DNA of 64,000 bases from NCBI RefSeq assembly GCF_002741015.1, contig NZ_CP016619.1, forward strand, positions 620,001 through 684,000, read 5' to 3'. Each line of letters begins with the position of its first letter. The stretch's first letter is position 1. The notes beneath the pieces were generated by a model that ran no database searches, was not told the origin of the DNA, and saw only the letters and a list, made by a program, of their open reading frames with translations. Of the stretch, positions 28,484 to 36,880 are shown piece by piece. The DNA comes from Microvirga ossetica (GTDB taxonomy: Bacteria > Pseudomonadota > Alphaproteobacteria > Rhizobiales > Beijerinckiaceae). Made by a program: the position numbers and the translations under genes.

Positions 28484-29029
28484 ATGAGGAAAGCTCAATA
28501 CCAAGGCGGCCATAACGGCCCGTCCCATGTGACCACCCTGGTCGCCTGTGTCCTCGCGTTGCCGTTGGCCGCCTTTGGTTCTGCGCCAGCCCACGCGGAC
28601 GGATCCGGCGGATGCCTTGAGGCCGATTGGATCGCCGAAGCAAGAGCCTTCGTGACGAACGAGACAGGCATTCCGGCCCCCGAGGCTTGCGTGCGCCTGG
28701 CCAGCAAGGAGCGACTGGACGGGCTCGTGTTCCCGGTTGCCCTCGGCGAGGCCGTGGCTGCCGTCTACGTTCCGGCCACGCGAGAGATCCTCCTAGCTGA
28801 CGATCTAAATCCTGGCACGCTTCTCACACGCAGCTATCTTGTTCACGAACTGGTGCATGCGCAGCAGTTCACGAGCCGCGCGCATGAGCACGTCCAATGC
28901 CCAGGAGTGCTGGAGGCGGACGCCTACGGCACCCAAGCCCTGTATCTCAGCACCTGGGGCCTACGGGAGCAGGCCTTCCTTCTTCAGATCCTGGGAATGT
29001 TCCAGAGTGCTTGCGGCTACTCGTACTAA
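28484..29029 (+). CDS. Secreted DUF6647-like protein with HExxH motif
   Basis: 181 residues from the ATG at 28484. Signal peptide about 1-38 (TTLVACVLALPLAAFGSAPAHAD). The mature part contains YLVHELVHAQQF, a metallopeptidase-type HExxH, with a later glutamate in CPGVLEADAYGTQALYL that could be the third zinc ligand. Two cysteines frame the motif region. I recall similar proteins as DUF6647. Proteolytic activity is not shown. It diverges from the BTAD regulator gene with 141 bp between them. Confidence 0.75.
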   Translation: MRKAQYQGGHNGPSHVTTLVACVLALPLAAFGSAPAHADGSGGCLEADWIAEARAFVTNETGIPAPEACVRLASKERLDGLVFPVALGEAVAAVYVPATREILLADDLNPGTLLTRSYLVHELVHAQQFTSRAHEHVQCPGVLEADAYGTQALYLSTWGLREQAFLLQILGMFQSACGYSY

Positions 29030-29214
29030 CCGACCCGCTCGCGCTTGAGTCGCGATGCCGAAGGTCAGGATGTGGCACGTTCCTGAAGTACGCTGAAATT
29101 CTGCAAAGTCCCGGTCAGCAGACCTTTTTATGGTCGCGCTGAAGGGCTGTCGGTGATCGGCTCCGGACGTTCGTGATCTGCCGAAGCGAGTTGGAGAAGA
29201 TGTTACACTGGAGT

Positions 29215-30927
29215 TCAGGGAGGTAGTCCCGCGTCCTCCAGCCGGCGGCGCAACTGCTGACACAGCAGCGGATCACGGTAGCGCTCCTGAAACAGGAACC
29301 GGGACACAGTGAAGTTCGGCTTGCTCGCTATCGTTTCCTTGACGAGTTTGCTGGCATCCTCTGGCCGGCCGAGCGCCATCATCGCCGCCGCTCGATACAG
29401 CCGCGAGCGGAAGGTTTGGAACACGAGCTTGCTCAGAGCCTCTAGGGCTTCTTCGTACCGGCCCAGTGCATAATAAGCGATGCCGCGCTCCTCAATGCAC
29501 CACACCGGAAGAAGCGGGTCGAGGGCTTCTGCCTCATCGAGCAGTCTCAACGAGGTCTCACCTTCGCCCATGAAGGTGGAGACCGCCGCACAACGGGCCT
29601 TGATGTAGGCATCGGACGGGTTCAGCTCCATCGCCCGCCGCATCAGCATTGCCGCCTGATCGAAGTCGCTCTTGAGCAGTTCGAAGAACGAGGCAATCCG
29701 GTTGGCTTCGGCATCACAAGGGTCCAGTTCCAGCGCCCGTCGAATGTCAGGTTCGCTTTCGGGAAAGCTGAACTCCGGGAGGTCGGATGCCGCACAGACC
29801 CGCCAAGCGTACGCCGCCGCGTAGTTCGGATCCAGCTCAATGGCTCTGGTGAACCATTCCACCGCCTCTCGGGAATGCTCCTCCAACACCCCGCCAAGGC
29901 GGTGATGATCAATCCCCCGCAGCAGGCACTCGAACGCGGACATGTTCTCAGGCTGCTTGCGTCGGGCCGTGATCATGCTGGCGTCTTCCATCCGGCCGAA
30001 CACGGTCGCAGCGATCTTGGCCGCTGTGCTGTCGAGCAGATCCAGGAGTTCGGCGAACGGGCGAGCGACCTTGTCGCTCCACACCACCGAGCCCCCGTCC
30101 GTTTCAGAGAGCGTAAGATTGATCCTCACCTGATCGCCGATCTTCCTGACCTGTCCCTCCAGCACATAGCGAACTCCCAGCGTGTTGCCGACCTTGACTG
30201 GATCCGGGTTGGCGTCGGCAATGGCAAAGCTCGCGCTGCGTGAGCTGACGAACAGGCGGCGAAAGCGGGCGAGTTCGACGATTAACTCATCCGTCAGACC
30301 CTCGGCGAGAAACCGCTGCTCTTCATCTCCGCCCATGACCCGGAGGGGCAGGACCGCAACAGAACAGGGCCGCTTTTCCCTGATCGCCTGGGTTCGGGTC
30401 GGGGCGGTTTGTAGTCTGTGCCGGGCGCTTTCCTCCCGCAGCCGGTAGACGCGGAGCGGCTTGGACAGGTTCTTGAGGCATCGCGTGCCCAGATCCTCGA
30501 AGATAAAGGGCGAGTTGCGGCGGATGTTGTCGAAGAACACGCCGCTCACGCAGATGCTGTCGGGCTCCGCCTCCTGTTGAATGCGGGTTGCAACGTTCAC
30601 GCCGTCCCCAATGAGATCGCCACCCCGGACAACGACGTCGGCGAGATGAAGCCCGATCCGCAGTTTCAGCGGATCGCTATCTGAGCTGCTGGCCAGCGCG
30701 TTGCGGATTTCGGTCGCGCCACGCAGGGCATTGATGGCGCTGCCGAACTCCGCCAAGCACGAGTCACCTGCCGTGTTGAAGACTCTTCCACCGAGAGGGG
30801 ATACTTTCTCCCGGATCAGCTCCTGGCAGCGTGCGACTTCATCGGCAATCTGCTCCTCAGCATTTTCCATGAGGGACGAGTAGCCGACGATGTCGGCGAC
30901 CATGATCGCGGCCAAGCGGCGCTCCAT
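29215..30927 (-). CDS. Class III cyclase with TolB-like and TPR domains
   Basis: 570 residues from the ATG at 30927. Cyclase part about 1-175: RRLAAIMVADIVGYSSLM, FNTAGDSCLAEF, GDGVNVATRIQQE. The two metal aspartates and the Asn/Arg pair are present, but the lysine of the purine pocket is Asn. No membrane span follows. The TolB-like part starts at SVAVLPLRVMGGDEEQRFLAEGLTDELI, then VRYVLEGQVRKIGDQVRI, and TPRs fill the rest. Probably cytosolic. The open frame extends 5' but the added residues look non-coding. Confidence 0.9.
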   Translation of the reverse strand: MERRLAAIMVADIVGYSSLMENAEEQIADEVARCQELIREKVSPLGGRVFNTAGDSCLAEFGSAINALRGATEIRNALASSSDSDPLKLRIGLHLADVVVRGGDLIGDGVNVATRIQQEAEPDSICVSGVFFDNIRRNSPFIFEDLGTRCLKNLSKPLRVYRLREESARHRLQTAPTRTQAIREKRPCSVAVLPLRVMGGDEEQRFLAEGLTDELIVELARFRRLFVSSRSASFAIADANPDPVKVGNTLGVRYVLEGQVRKIGDQVRINLTLSETDGGSVVWSDKVARPFAELLDLLDSTAAKIAATVFGRMEDASMITARRKQPENMSAFECLLRGIDHHRLGGVLEEHSREAVEWFTRAIELDPNYAAAYAWRVCAASDLPEFSFPESEPDIRRALELDPCDAEANRIASFFELLKSDFDQAAMLMRRAMELNPSDAYIKARCAAVSTFMGEGETSLRLLDEAEALDPLLPVWCIEERGIAYYALGRYEEALEALSKLVFQTFRSRLYRAAAMMALGRPEDASKLVKETIASKPNFTVSRFLFQERYRDPLLCQQLRRRLEDAGLPP

Positions 30928-31325
30928 GCCGAACTCCCAATGCTGGTGCCATGCCAGCGTCTGCTCCGCTGTGCCGCAGAGCAGACGCTCGTAGCCACCT
31001 GACCAGTTTACGCCTTGAGAGCTGAGGGAGCGAGCCTTCCCTAACCCTCCCACGGCGGGCACGGATCTAGCCAATGTCAGAAGCGTAGCTGTCCAGCATC
31101 GAAGGGCCGCTTGTGGCACACTTGCGAAGTAGGTCGAACGTCCGCTTGGAAGAGGGACATCAGACGTTGCGAAACGTCGATGAACGGCGGTTTCCGAACC
31201 ACTGTCGAACGTTGGATGACGCCTTTTCCATGATCGGGCTCTCCGTGAAGAGCACGCACGTCTCTTGCTTCGAGGGCCTGTGGCTTTAGGTACGGCGACG
31301 ATCCCTGTGAACGGCGGAGGAACAG

Positions 31326-31784
31326 GTGGAGATCATCGAAGCAACTCCAAACGACGATGCCACACTCGTCAGGCACTACCTCGCTTTGTGGGACAGCTAC
31401 GGCACTCCTCCGGACCACATCGAGCCCGATGCGACATCAAGGATCGCTGCCTTCATCGAGGACGGGCGCCGGCAGCGTGGCCTCAAGGCCTTCCTCGCCA
31501 GGAGCGACGGCAGGATCGCCGGGTCGGTCGCATGTCAGTTGCACTTGGCGCCCTATCCGGAGGTGGTCATGCCTGCCCATCGCCTCATGGGCTATGTCTG
31601 GAGCGTCTACGTCGAACCTGACTTCCGAAGGAAGGGAGTTGCCCGCCACCTGATGGAGGCCGCACTCGCCCATCTCAAGGCGCTTGGATGTACGATTGCC
31701 GTGCTTCATTCGTCCGATGCCGGCGAGAAGCTCTATGAGGAGCTTGGCTTTGAGCGGGCCAAGGAAATGCGCCTCAAGCTTTGA
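31326..31784 (+). CDS. GNAT-family N-acetyltransferase
   Basis: 152 residues, GTG start at 31326 with GGAGG about 6 nt upstream. Acetyl-CoA binding motif VEPDFRRKGVARHLMEAALAHLKALG (R/Q-x-x-G-x-G/A) and the final VLHSSDAGEKLYEELGFERAKEMRL are typical. The substrate is unknown. Confidence 0.88.
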   Translation: MEIIEATPNDDATLVRHYLALWDSYGTPPDHIEPDATSRIAAFIEDGRRQRGLKAFLARSDGRIAGSVACQLHLAPYPEVVMPAHRLMGYVWSVYVEPDFRRKGVARHLMEAALAHLKALGCTIAVLHSSDAGEKLYEELGFERAKEMRLKL

Positions 31785-32291
31785 CGATTTTCCAAGGCGC
31801 GGAGCCTCTGCCAGGCAGTCCGCGGAGGCGCTCGCCAGCGCCCGCGTAGATCAGCCGCCGCATGACGAGACCCGCTACGAGGAGGCCGCTCGTCTGAGTG
31901 CCGCGCTCGTGCGGATGCAGACCTTCTCGATCAGGCCCTACCAGCCAGCCCGGGCCGAGAAAGGCGAGACGTCGACGCCCGCATCCTGATGCGGGTACTA
32001 AATGGCCGACAAGGTTGGAAGGACGATCGGCGAGTCTTGGGGCGGATATTCCAGATTGATCTGTCCCAAATTTAGATAGTGAGAATGTCTCCAATTGGCA
32101 GATTTTGTTGAAAAACTCCCGGGCGCTGCTTCGCCGATCTATTACTTGTGTAGCGTGCTCAATCGGGCTCAATATCCTGTATACTGACTTCGCAAAAATC
32201 AGCGGTTGCGGACTTTATCAACATTGGGTAATGGGGCGGCTCTCCCTGGATGCCGGTAACATCGGCTGGCCACGTGCACAGGAGAGCAGCC
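31785..32291. other. Intergenic DNA and left end of IS110 element
   Basis: The first 200 bp downstream of the GNAT gene keep some coding character (TRYEEAARLSAALVRMQTF in one frame) without a start, perhaps a gene remnant. From about 32090 the composition changes to AT-richer. GGCAGATTTTGTTGAAAAACTC at about 32095-32117 resembles terminal sequences of IS5/IS1182-like elements. The last 150-200 bp before the IS110 gene are probably its non-coding left end, where IS110-group elements encode a guide (bridge) RNA. Confidence 0.45.
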
Positions 32292-33305
32292 ATGGACTAC
32301 TACGCTGGTTTAGATGTCTCGATGAATGAGACCCACATCTGTGTGGTCGAGCGGGACGGAGGTGTTGTTCTGGAGGCAATGGCCTCCAGCACCCCAGAGG
32401 CCATTGCCGCCGTGCTGGAGACGGCGCCCACGTGCGCGAAGATCGTGCTCGAGACCGGTCGTATGGCCCCGATGCTCTTCCATGGCCTGGCCGCGCTTGG
32501 GCTGCCGGTGATCTGCATCGAGAGCCGGCAGGCCTACCAGGCGCTGAAGTCGCTCGCCACGCACAAGACCGACCGCAACGATGCCCGCGGTCTGGCTCAT
32601 CTCGCCCGCACCGGCTTCTTCAAGCCCGTGCATGTCAAATCGCTGCCGGCTCATGCGGTGCGCGCCCTGATCATCGCCCGCAAGAAGCTGATCGGGCAGC
32701 GCGTCACCTTGGAGAACCAGATCCGCGGCCTGGCTGTCGTGTTCGGGGTTCGGCTACCCCGCGGGCTCAGTCCGCGCTTTACTGAACAGGTGATCCAAGC
32801 CAGCCAGGGGATCGCAGGCCTGTCCGGTGCCATGCAGGGCCTGCTTGCCGCCCGCAAGGCCGTTCTGGAAGCGGTTATGGCGATTGATCGCGACATGCGC
32901 CTGCTGGCCCGCTCGTCGCAAGCCTGCCAGCGGCTGATGACCATTCCCGGTGTCGGCCAGCTGACGGCGCTGGCCTTTGTCGCCACCATCGACGTGCCGG
33001 AGCGCTTCCGCCGCTCGCGCGATGTGGGAGCCTATCTCGGTCTGGTGCCGCGGCGCTTCCAATCCGGCGAGATCGATTATGTCGGCAGCATCTCCAAATG
33101 TGGGGACCGGCGAGTGCGGACCTTGTTGTATGAGGCCGCCAATGTGATGCTGACGCGCTACCGCGGCGCCTTGGCCCTCAAGGAGTGGGCGCTGGGAATT
33201 GCGCGACGCTCGACCATGAGGAAGGCCCGCGTGGCATTGGCCCGCCGGCTGGCGATCATCATGCATGCTATGCTCCGGCATGGCACCACATTCCAGGCAG
33301 CCTAG
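32292..33305 (+). CDS. IS110-family DEDD transposase/recombinase
   Basis: 337 residues from the ATG at 32292 (GGAGAG upstream). The N-terminal RuvC-like DEDD domain has YYAGLDVSMNETHICVVE, KIVLETGRMAPMLF and KTDRNDARGLAHLAR. The C-terminal Tnp_20 domain has QRLMTIPGVGQLTALAFVATI and GAYLGLVPRRFQSGEIDYVGS, carrying the serine region. It appears intact. Moves by RNA-guided recombination in studied relatives. Confidence 0.95.
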   Translation: MDYYAGLDVSMNETHICVVERDGGVVLEAMASSTPEAIAAVLETAPTCAKIVLETGRMAPMLFHGLAALGLPVICIESRQAYQALKSLATHKTDRNDARGLAHLARTGFFKPVHVKSLPAHAVRALIIARKKLIGQRVTLENQIRGLAVVFGVRLPRGLSPRFTEQVIQASQGIAGLSGAMQGLLAARKAVLEAVMAIDRDMRLLARSSQACQRLMTIPGVGQLTALAFVATIDVPERFRRSRDVGAYLGLVPRRFQSGEIDYVGSISKCGDRRVRTLLYEAANVMLTRYRGALALKEWALGIARRSTMRKARVALARRLAIIMHAMLRHGTTFQAA

Positions 33306-33872
33306 GAGGAGCAGAAGAAACAAGGTCGAGACGAGCTCCCGAGCGGAGCGCCGCCCAAGGGAGGGTGTGGATGACGACGCCGATTCTGTCGCATGCGGCC
33401 TGTGCCAAGGGCCGACTGCGGTTTCAACCAAGTCGCTCCACCCCAGCTGACCCCATCAAGTGCCCTGGAGCACGTAGAGAACGCAGACACCCTTTGGGTT
33501 CGCACAACCGCTCAGGATCGGAGAGCTACCCCTTGACTCATTAGAGAACAAAATCGGCACACCTGAGACGCTACACCGAGGGCAGCAATCCTCACGGAAC
33601 CAGACATTCCGAAAAGTGAATGGACTTCACTGCCTGACCCATTGCGGAAGTTGAACCCTAGCCCAAGTCAGCCCGCCGTGCATTATTCTGGGTGATCACG
33701 GGTCGTATGGGGGCATTTCGATGACCACTGAGCGAGTAGAACGGCGACGGACAACGGTCTGGCGGCTGACATGGGAGGGATGCTCCTATGGGAGCCCCGA
33801 GGTAGCTACCTTGGATGTCCTTACCGGGTGGCGGAAAATTCCAGGCGGACTGGCGGGCCCCATGGAGGCCGC
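33306..33872. other. Right end of IS110 element and intergenic DNA
   Basis: No gene is supported. The segment around 33525-33560 (CCCCTTGACTCATTAGAGAAC) looks like the right boundary of the IS110-type element, because similar strings close related copies as I remember them; this was not verified. The last 40 bp contain the GGAGG site of the sensor kinase gene. Confidence 0.4.
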
Positions 33873-35762
33873 ATGACCGTATCATGCACATTGAGGTTGG
33901 AGCGGCTGATCAATATCTGGACTACCGTCGCCGTCATTCTCTTGATTTCAATTGGCGCGCCTGCCGCGCAGCCTCAGTCTGGCGCGCCTGCCGCTCAGCC
34001 AAAAAGAATCGTGGTCCTGTATTCGTATGGCCAGCACTTCCAGTCCTGGGCCACATGGGGCACAGCCATACGCAGTGAACTGAACCGACAGTCGCCTTGG
34101 CCGCTGGACGTTCAAGAATATTCCCTCGTCACGGCTCGGAATGGTGACGAGGCCGCTGAGGCGAAATTTGTTGAATATCTCAAGGCACTCTACGCTCAAC
34201 AACCGCCCGATTTGATCATCGCCCTTGCTGCCCCCGCGGCTCGCTTCGTCCAGCGATATAGGGCAGACCTGTTTCCGACAACGCCGATGCTGCTCGCGGC
34301 AGTCGAGCCGCGCAGGGTTGATTCGTCCCTGTTGTCCGAGCAAGACGCCATGGTCGGGGTTCGGTTCAATCAAGTCGCTCTGTTCGAAAACATTCTGCGG
34401 CTGTTGCCGGAGACGAAGACCATCGCGCTGATCAACGGAAACTCACCTCCCGAGCGATTTTGGGCTGGCGAGATGCAACGGGTGCTGGGTCCGCTGCTGG
34501 AGAAAAAGGTTGAATTGCTCTTTTTCGGCGAGCGGCCGTTGGAGGAGACCCTGAAGGCGGTTGCGGGTTTGCCTCCCCACAGCGCAATCTTTTTTCAGCA
34601 GCTCAATGTCGACGGCGCAGGTGTCGTCTATGGCGACAAGGAGCCCTTGAAGCGCATCGGTGAGGTCGCCAACGCTCCGATTTTTACGTTCGACGAGTCT
34701 TACTTTAACGGCGAGGTTGTTGGCGGCCCGATGTTTTCACCGGCCGAGGGTGCCCGACGGACTGCTGCCGTTGCCGTCCGAATATTGGGTGGAGAGAAAG
34801 CCGGTGGCATCAAGGTTCCCCCAACCGAATTTTCAATGCCGAAATACGATTGGCGACAACTTCAGCGCTGGAACATCAGCGAGAGCCGCCTGCTACCGGG
34901 GAGCGAAATCTTGCTTCGGGAGCCGACGGCGTGGGAGCGATATTCCTGGCAAATTGCGTTCACATTTGCAGTTCTTCTCCTACAAGCCGGGCTGATCTCT
35001 GTCCTGTTGTTTGAGCATCGTCGACGTCGGTTGGCAGAAGTGCAGTCGCGGCAGCGTATGGTCGAACTGGCCCACGTCAACCGCTTCTCGACCGCTGGCG
35101 AACTGTCCGCCTCAATCGCTCACGAAATCAACCAGCCGCTTGGGTCTATCCTGGCGAATGCCGAGGCGGCACAGACCATCCTTAAATCGCCGAAGCCTGA
35201 CATCGCGGAAGTGAGCGAAATATTGGGAGATATTATAAATGATGACCAACGCGCCGCTGAAGTCATCCAAAGGTTACGAAGTCTCCTGAAAAAGTCACCG
35301 TCCGAGCTGAGAAAGCTCGATCTTAACGATGTCACGCGGGAAACTGTCAAATTTCTTTCGATGCAGGCGATCGGACGAAAAGTCGAACTGGTTAGTGTGC
35401 TCACACCGGACGCGCTTCCGATACTGGGCGACCGCATTCAACTTCAACAAGTCATTCTGAACCTTGTCGTGAACGGGATCGACGCGATGAGAGATACGCC
35501 GACCCAAAACCGCATCATCAGCATTCAGAGTTCGCGCGCCGAGAACTTTGCCGAACTCTCCGTATCGGATAACGGTCCAGGAATTCCCGAAGACAAACTG
35601 AACGAGATCTTCGAACCGTTCTTCACCAGCAAGGCCGAAGGCATGGGCATGGGGCTGTCCATCGCTCGCACCATTATCGAGGCGCACGATGGGCAGATAT
35701 GGGCAGAAAACCGGGATCACGGCGGCGCGTCGTTCCGGATCAGGCTTCCTCTTGTCCGATAG
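33873..35762 (+). CDS. Sensor histidine kinase with periplasmic ABC-type binding domain
   Basis: 629 residues from the ATG at 33873 with GGAGG 6 nt upstream. An N-terminal membrane/signal segment ([17 protein letters not shown]) is followed by a duplicated GAPAAQP and a periplasmic ABC-substrate-binding-like domain (about 45-345: [45 protein letters not shown]). A second span ([20 protein letters not shown]) leads to a HisKA with [13 protein letters not shown] (His near residue 416), the N box [10 protein letters not shown] and G boxes DNGPGIP and GMGMGLSI. No response regulator gene is adjacent. The ligand is unknown. Confidence 0.93.
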   Translation: MTVSCTLRLERLINIWTTVAVILLISIGAPAAQPQSGAPAAQPKRIVVLYSYGQHFQSWATWGTAIRSELNRQSPWPLDVQEYSLVTARNGDEAAEAKFVEYLKALYAQQPPDLIIALAAPAARFVQRYRADLFPTTPMLLAAVEPRRVDSSLLSEQDAMVGVRFNQVALFENILRLLPETKTIALINGNSPPERFWAGEMQRVLGPLLEKKVELLFFGERPLEETLKAVAGLPPHSAIFFQQLNVDGAGVVYGDKEPLKRIGEVANAPIFTFDESYFNGEVVGGPMFSPAEGARRTAAVAVRILGGEKAGGIKVPPTEFSMPKYDWRQLQRWNISESRLLPGSEILLREPTAWERYSWQIAFTFAVLLLQAGLISVLLFEHRRRRLAEVQSRQRMVELAHVNRFSTAGELSASIAHEINQPLGSILANAEAAQTILKSPKPDIAEVSEILGDIINDDQRAAEVIQRLRSLLKKSPSELRKLDLNDVTRETVKFLSMQAIGRKVELVSVLTPDALPILGDRIQLQQVILNLVVNGIDAMRDTPTQNRIISIQSSRAENFAELSVSDNGPGIPEDKLNEIFEPFFTSKAEGMGMGLSIARTIIEAHDGQIWAENRDHGGASFRIRLPLVR

Positions 35763-36088
35763 TTGGTGATCCATCGCGAGAGCCGTACGAAGCAGACCCG
35801 ACTTCCGCATATGGCACATCTGCGAAGTAGGTCGAATGTCCGGTCGAGCGGGGAGTTGCAGACCCTCCCAGGGGGCCTGCCCAGGGGGCCTGTAATTTCC
35901 TCGGGCGACCCGTTTCAGACCTTCCGTGCGAAAGTTCATGAATGAGCCATCTCAAGCAGTTCGCAGGTTGCGTGCTGCGCCTCCAATGTGCCTCGTCCGC
36001 CTTGCCTGACGTGCCTAACCCGGTCCAACAACCCGCGGCGGAGCTGTCTTCTTCACGACAAATTCCCCGGGTGTTGCGCCTAAGGGCT
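35763..36088. other. Intergenic stretch with short repeats
   Basis: No gene seen. It contains a 31-bp segment at 35812-35842 that matches 31114-31144 at 28 of 31 positions, and a perfect tandem 13-bp repeat CCCAGGGGGCCTG at 35867-35879 and 35880-35892. It separates the convergent kinase and tetR genes. Confidence 0.6.
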
Positions 36089-36655
36089 TTACTCAGCGAT
36101 GCCCTGGCGTAAGAGGCGGTTGACTGCTTCGACGACCCGCTGGTGCTCCTCCTCCGAGAAGGGATTGAGGTCGTGCATTTCCAGGCTGTTCAGGCCCTCA
36201 ATGGCCAGCCAACCCAACAGCGCCGCGTCGAGATCATCCGACGTGGCTTTCAGGTTCTCCAGGGTCGCCTTGATGACCTCGCGCACGGGATCGAGCAGGC
36301 GCGGGTTCTCGGCCGAAGCGGCCAGCATGCCACTGGCAACCTCCTTCGTCTTGCCCTTGCGCAGTTTGAGCAGCGCCGCCGTGCACAGACGTGCTTCCAG
36401 GTTCCGCCCGGGCTCGGCTTCGGCTCGGAGCGCCTCTCGCTCCGCCGAAACCTCGTCGACGAGGCGCTGGACCATGGCCTGAAGCAGCGCCTCCTTGGTG
36501 GAAAAGTTGTAGAGTAGCCCACCCTTGCTGAGACCTGACCGTTCGGCGACGGCATCCAGCGTCAGCCGTCCCGAACCGATCCCGCTCACAAGCTCCGCAG
36601 CCGCGTCGAGGATCCTCTCGCGGGAACTCTTTCGGCCTTGACCACGTCCCAACAT
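36089..36655 (-). CDS. TetR-family transcriptional regulator
   Basis: 188 residues. HTH part RERILDAAAELVSGIGSGRLTLDAVAERSGLSKGGLLYNFSTKEALLQAMV (about 14-65) is characteristic; the rest is the ligand-binding helical domain, with LLGWLAIEGLNSLEMHDLNPF as in TetR_C-type efflux regulators. No efflux gene is adjacent in the window. A 10-bp direct repeat just upstream may be its operator. Confidence 0.93.
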   Translation of the reverse strand: MLGRGQGRKSSRERILDAAAELVSGIGSGRLTLDAVAERSGLSKGGLLYNFSTKEALLQAMVQRLVDEVSAEREALRAEAEPGRNLEARLCTAALLKLRKGKTKEVASGMLAASAENPRLLDPVREVIKATLENLKATSDDLDAALLGWLAIEGLNSLEMHDLNPFSEEEHQRVVEAVNRLLRQGIAE

Positions 36656-36671
36656 TCACCACTCTTGTCTT

Positions 36672-36694
36672 GAGGTTTCCAGCCGAGGTTTCCA
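36672..36694. promoter_or_regulatory. 10-bp direct repeat upstream of tetR, candidate operator
   Basis: GAGGTTTCCA occurs at 36672-36681 and again at 36685-36694, separated by 3 bp, 17 bp upstream of the tetR start on the minus strand. TetR proteins often autoregulate through nearby sites, but those are usually inverted rather than direct repeats, so this is a weak call. Confidence 0.35.
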
Positions 36695-36880
36695 TTCGCC
36701 ATATCAGCGCCCACCCTTCTGGCGTCGAGAAGAGGGCATTACCTCCGCGGCGAGGGTCTTGCCGCGGTTCTGGCGCAAATCCGGTCACAGTAGCAGCTTC
36801 ACGGGCCCCTGCCGTTCGGCTGTGTTACGGCGCTCTCGACCAGGCTTGTTGAGGGGACCACAGGCCCGCGGCACAGGATC

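Noticed and set aside
32095..32117. IS5/IS1182-like terminal sequence
   Set aside because: A single short match from memory with no second end or transposase; only mentioned in the intergenic note.
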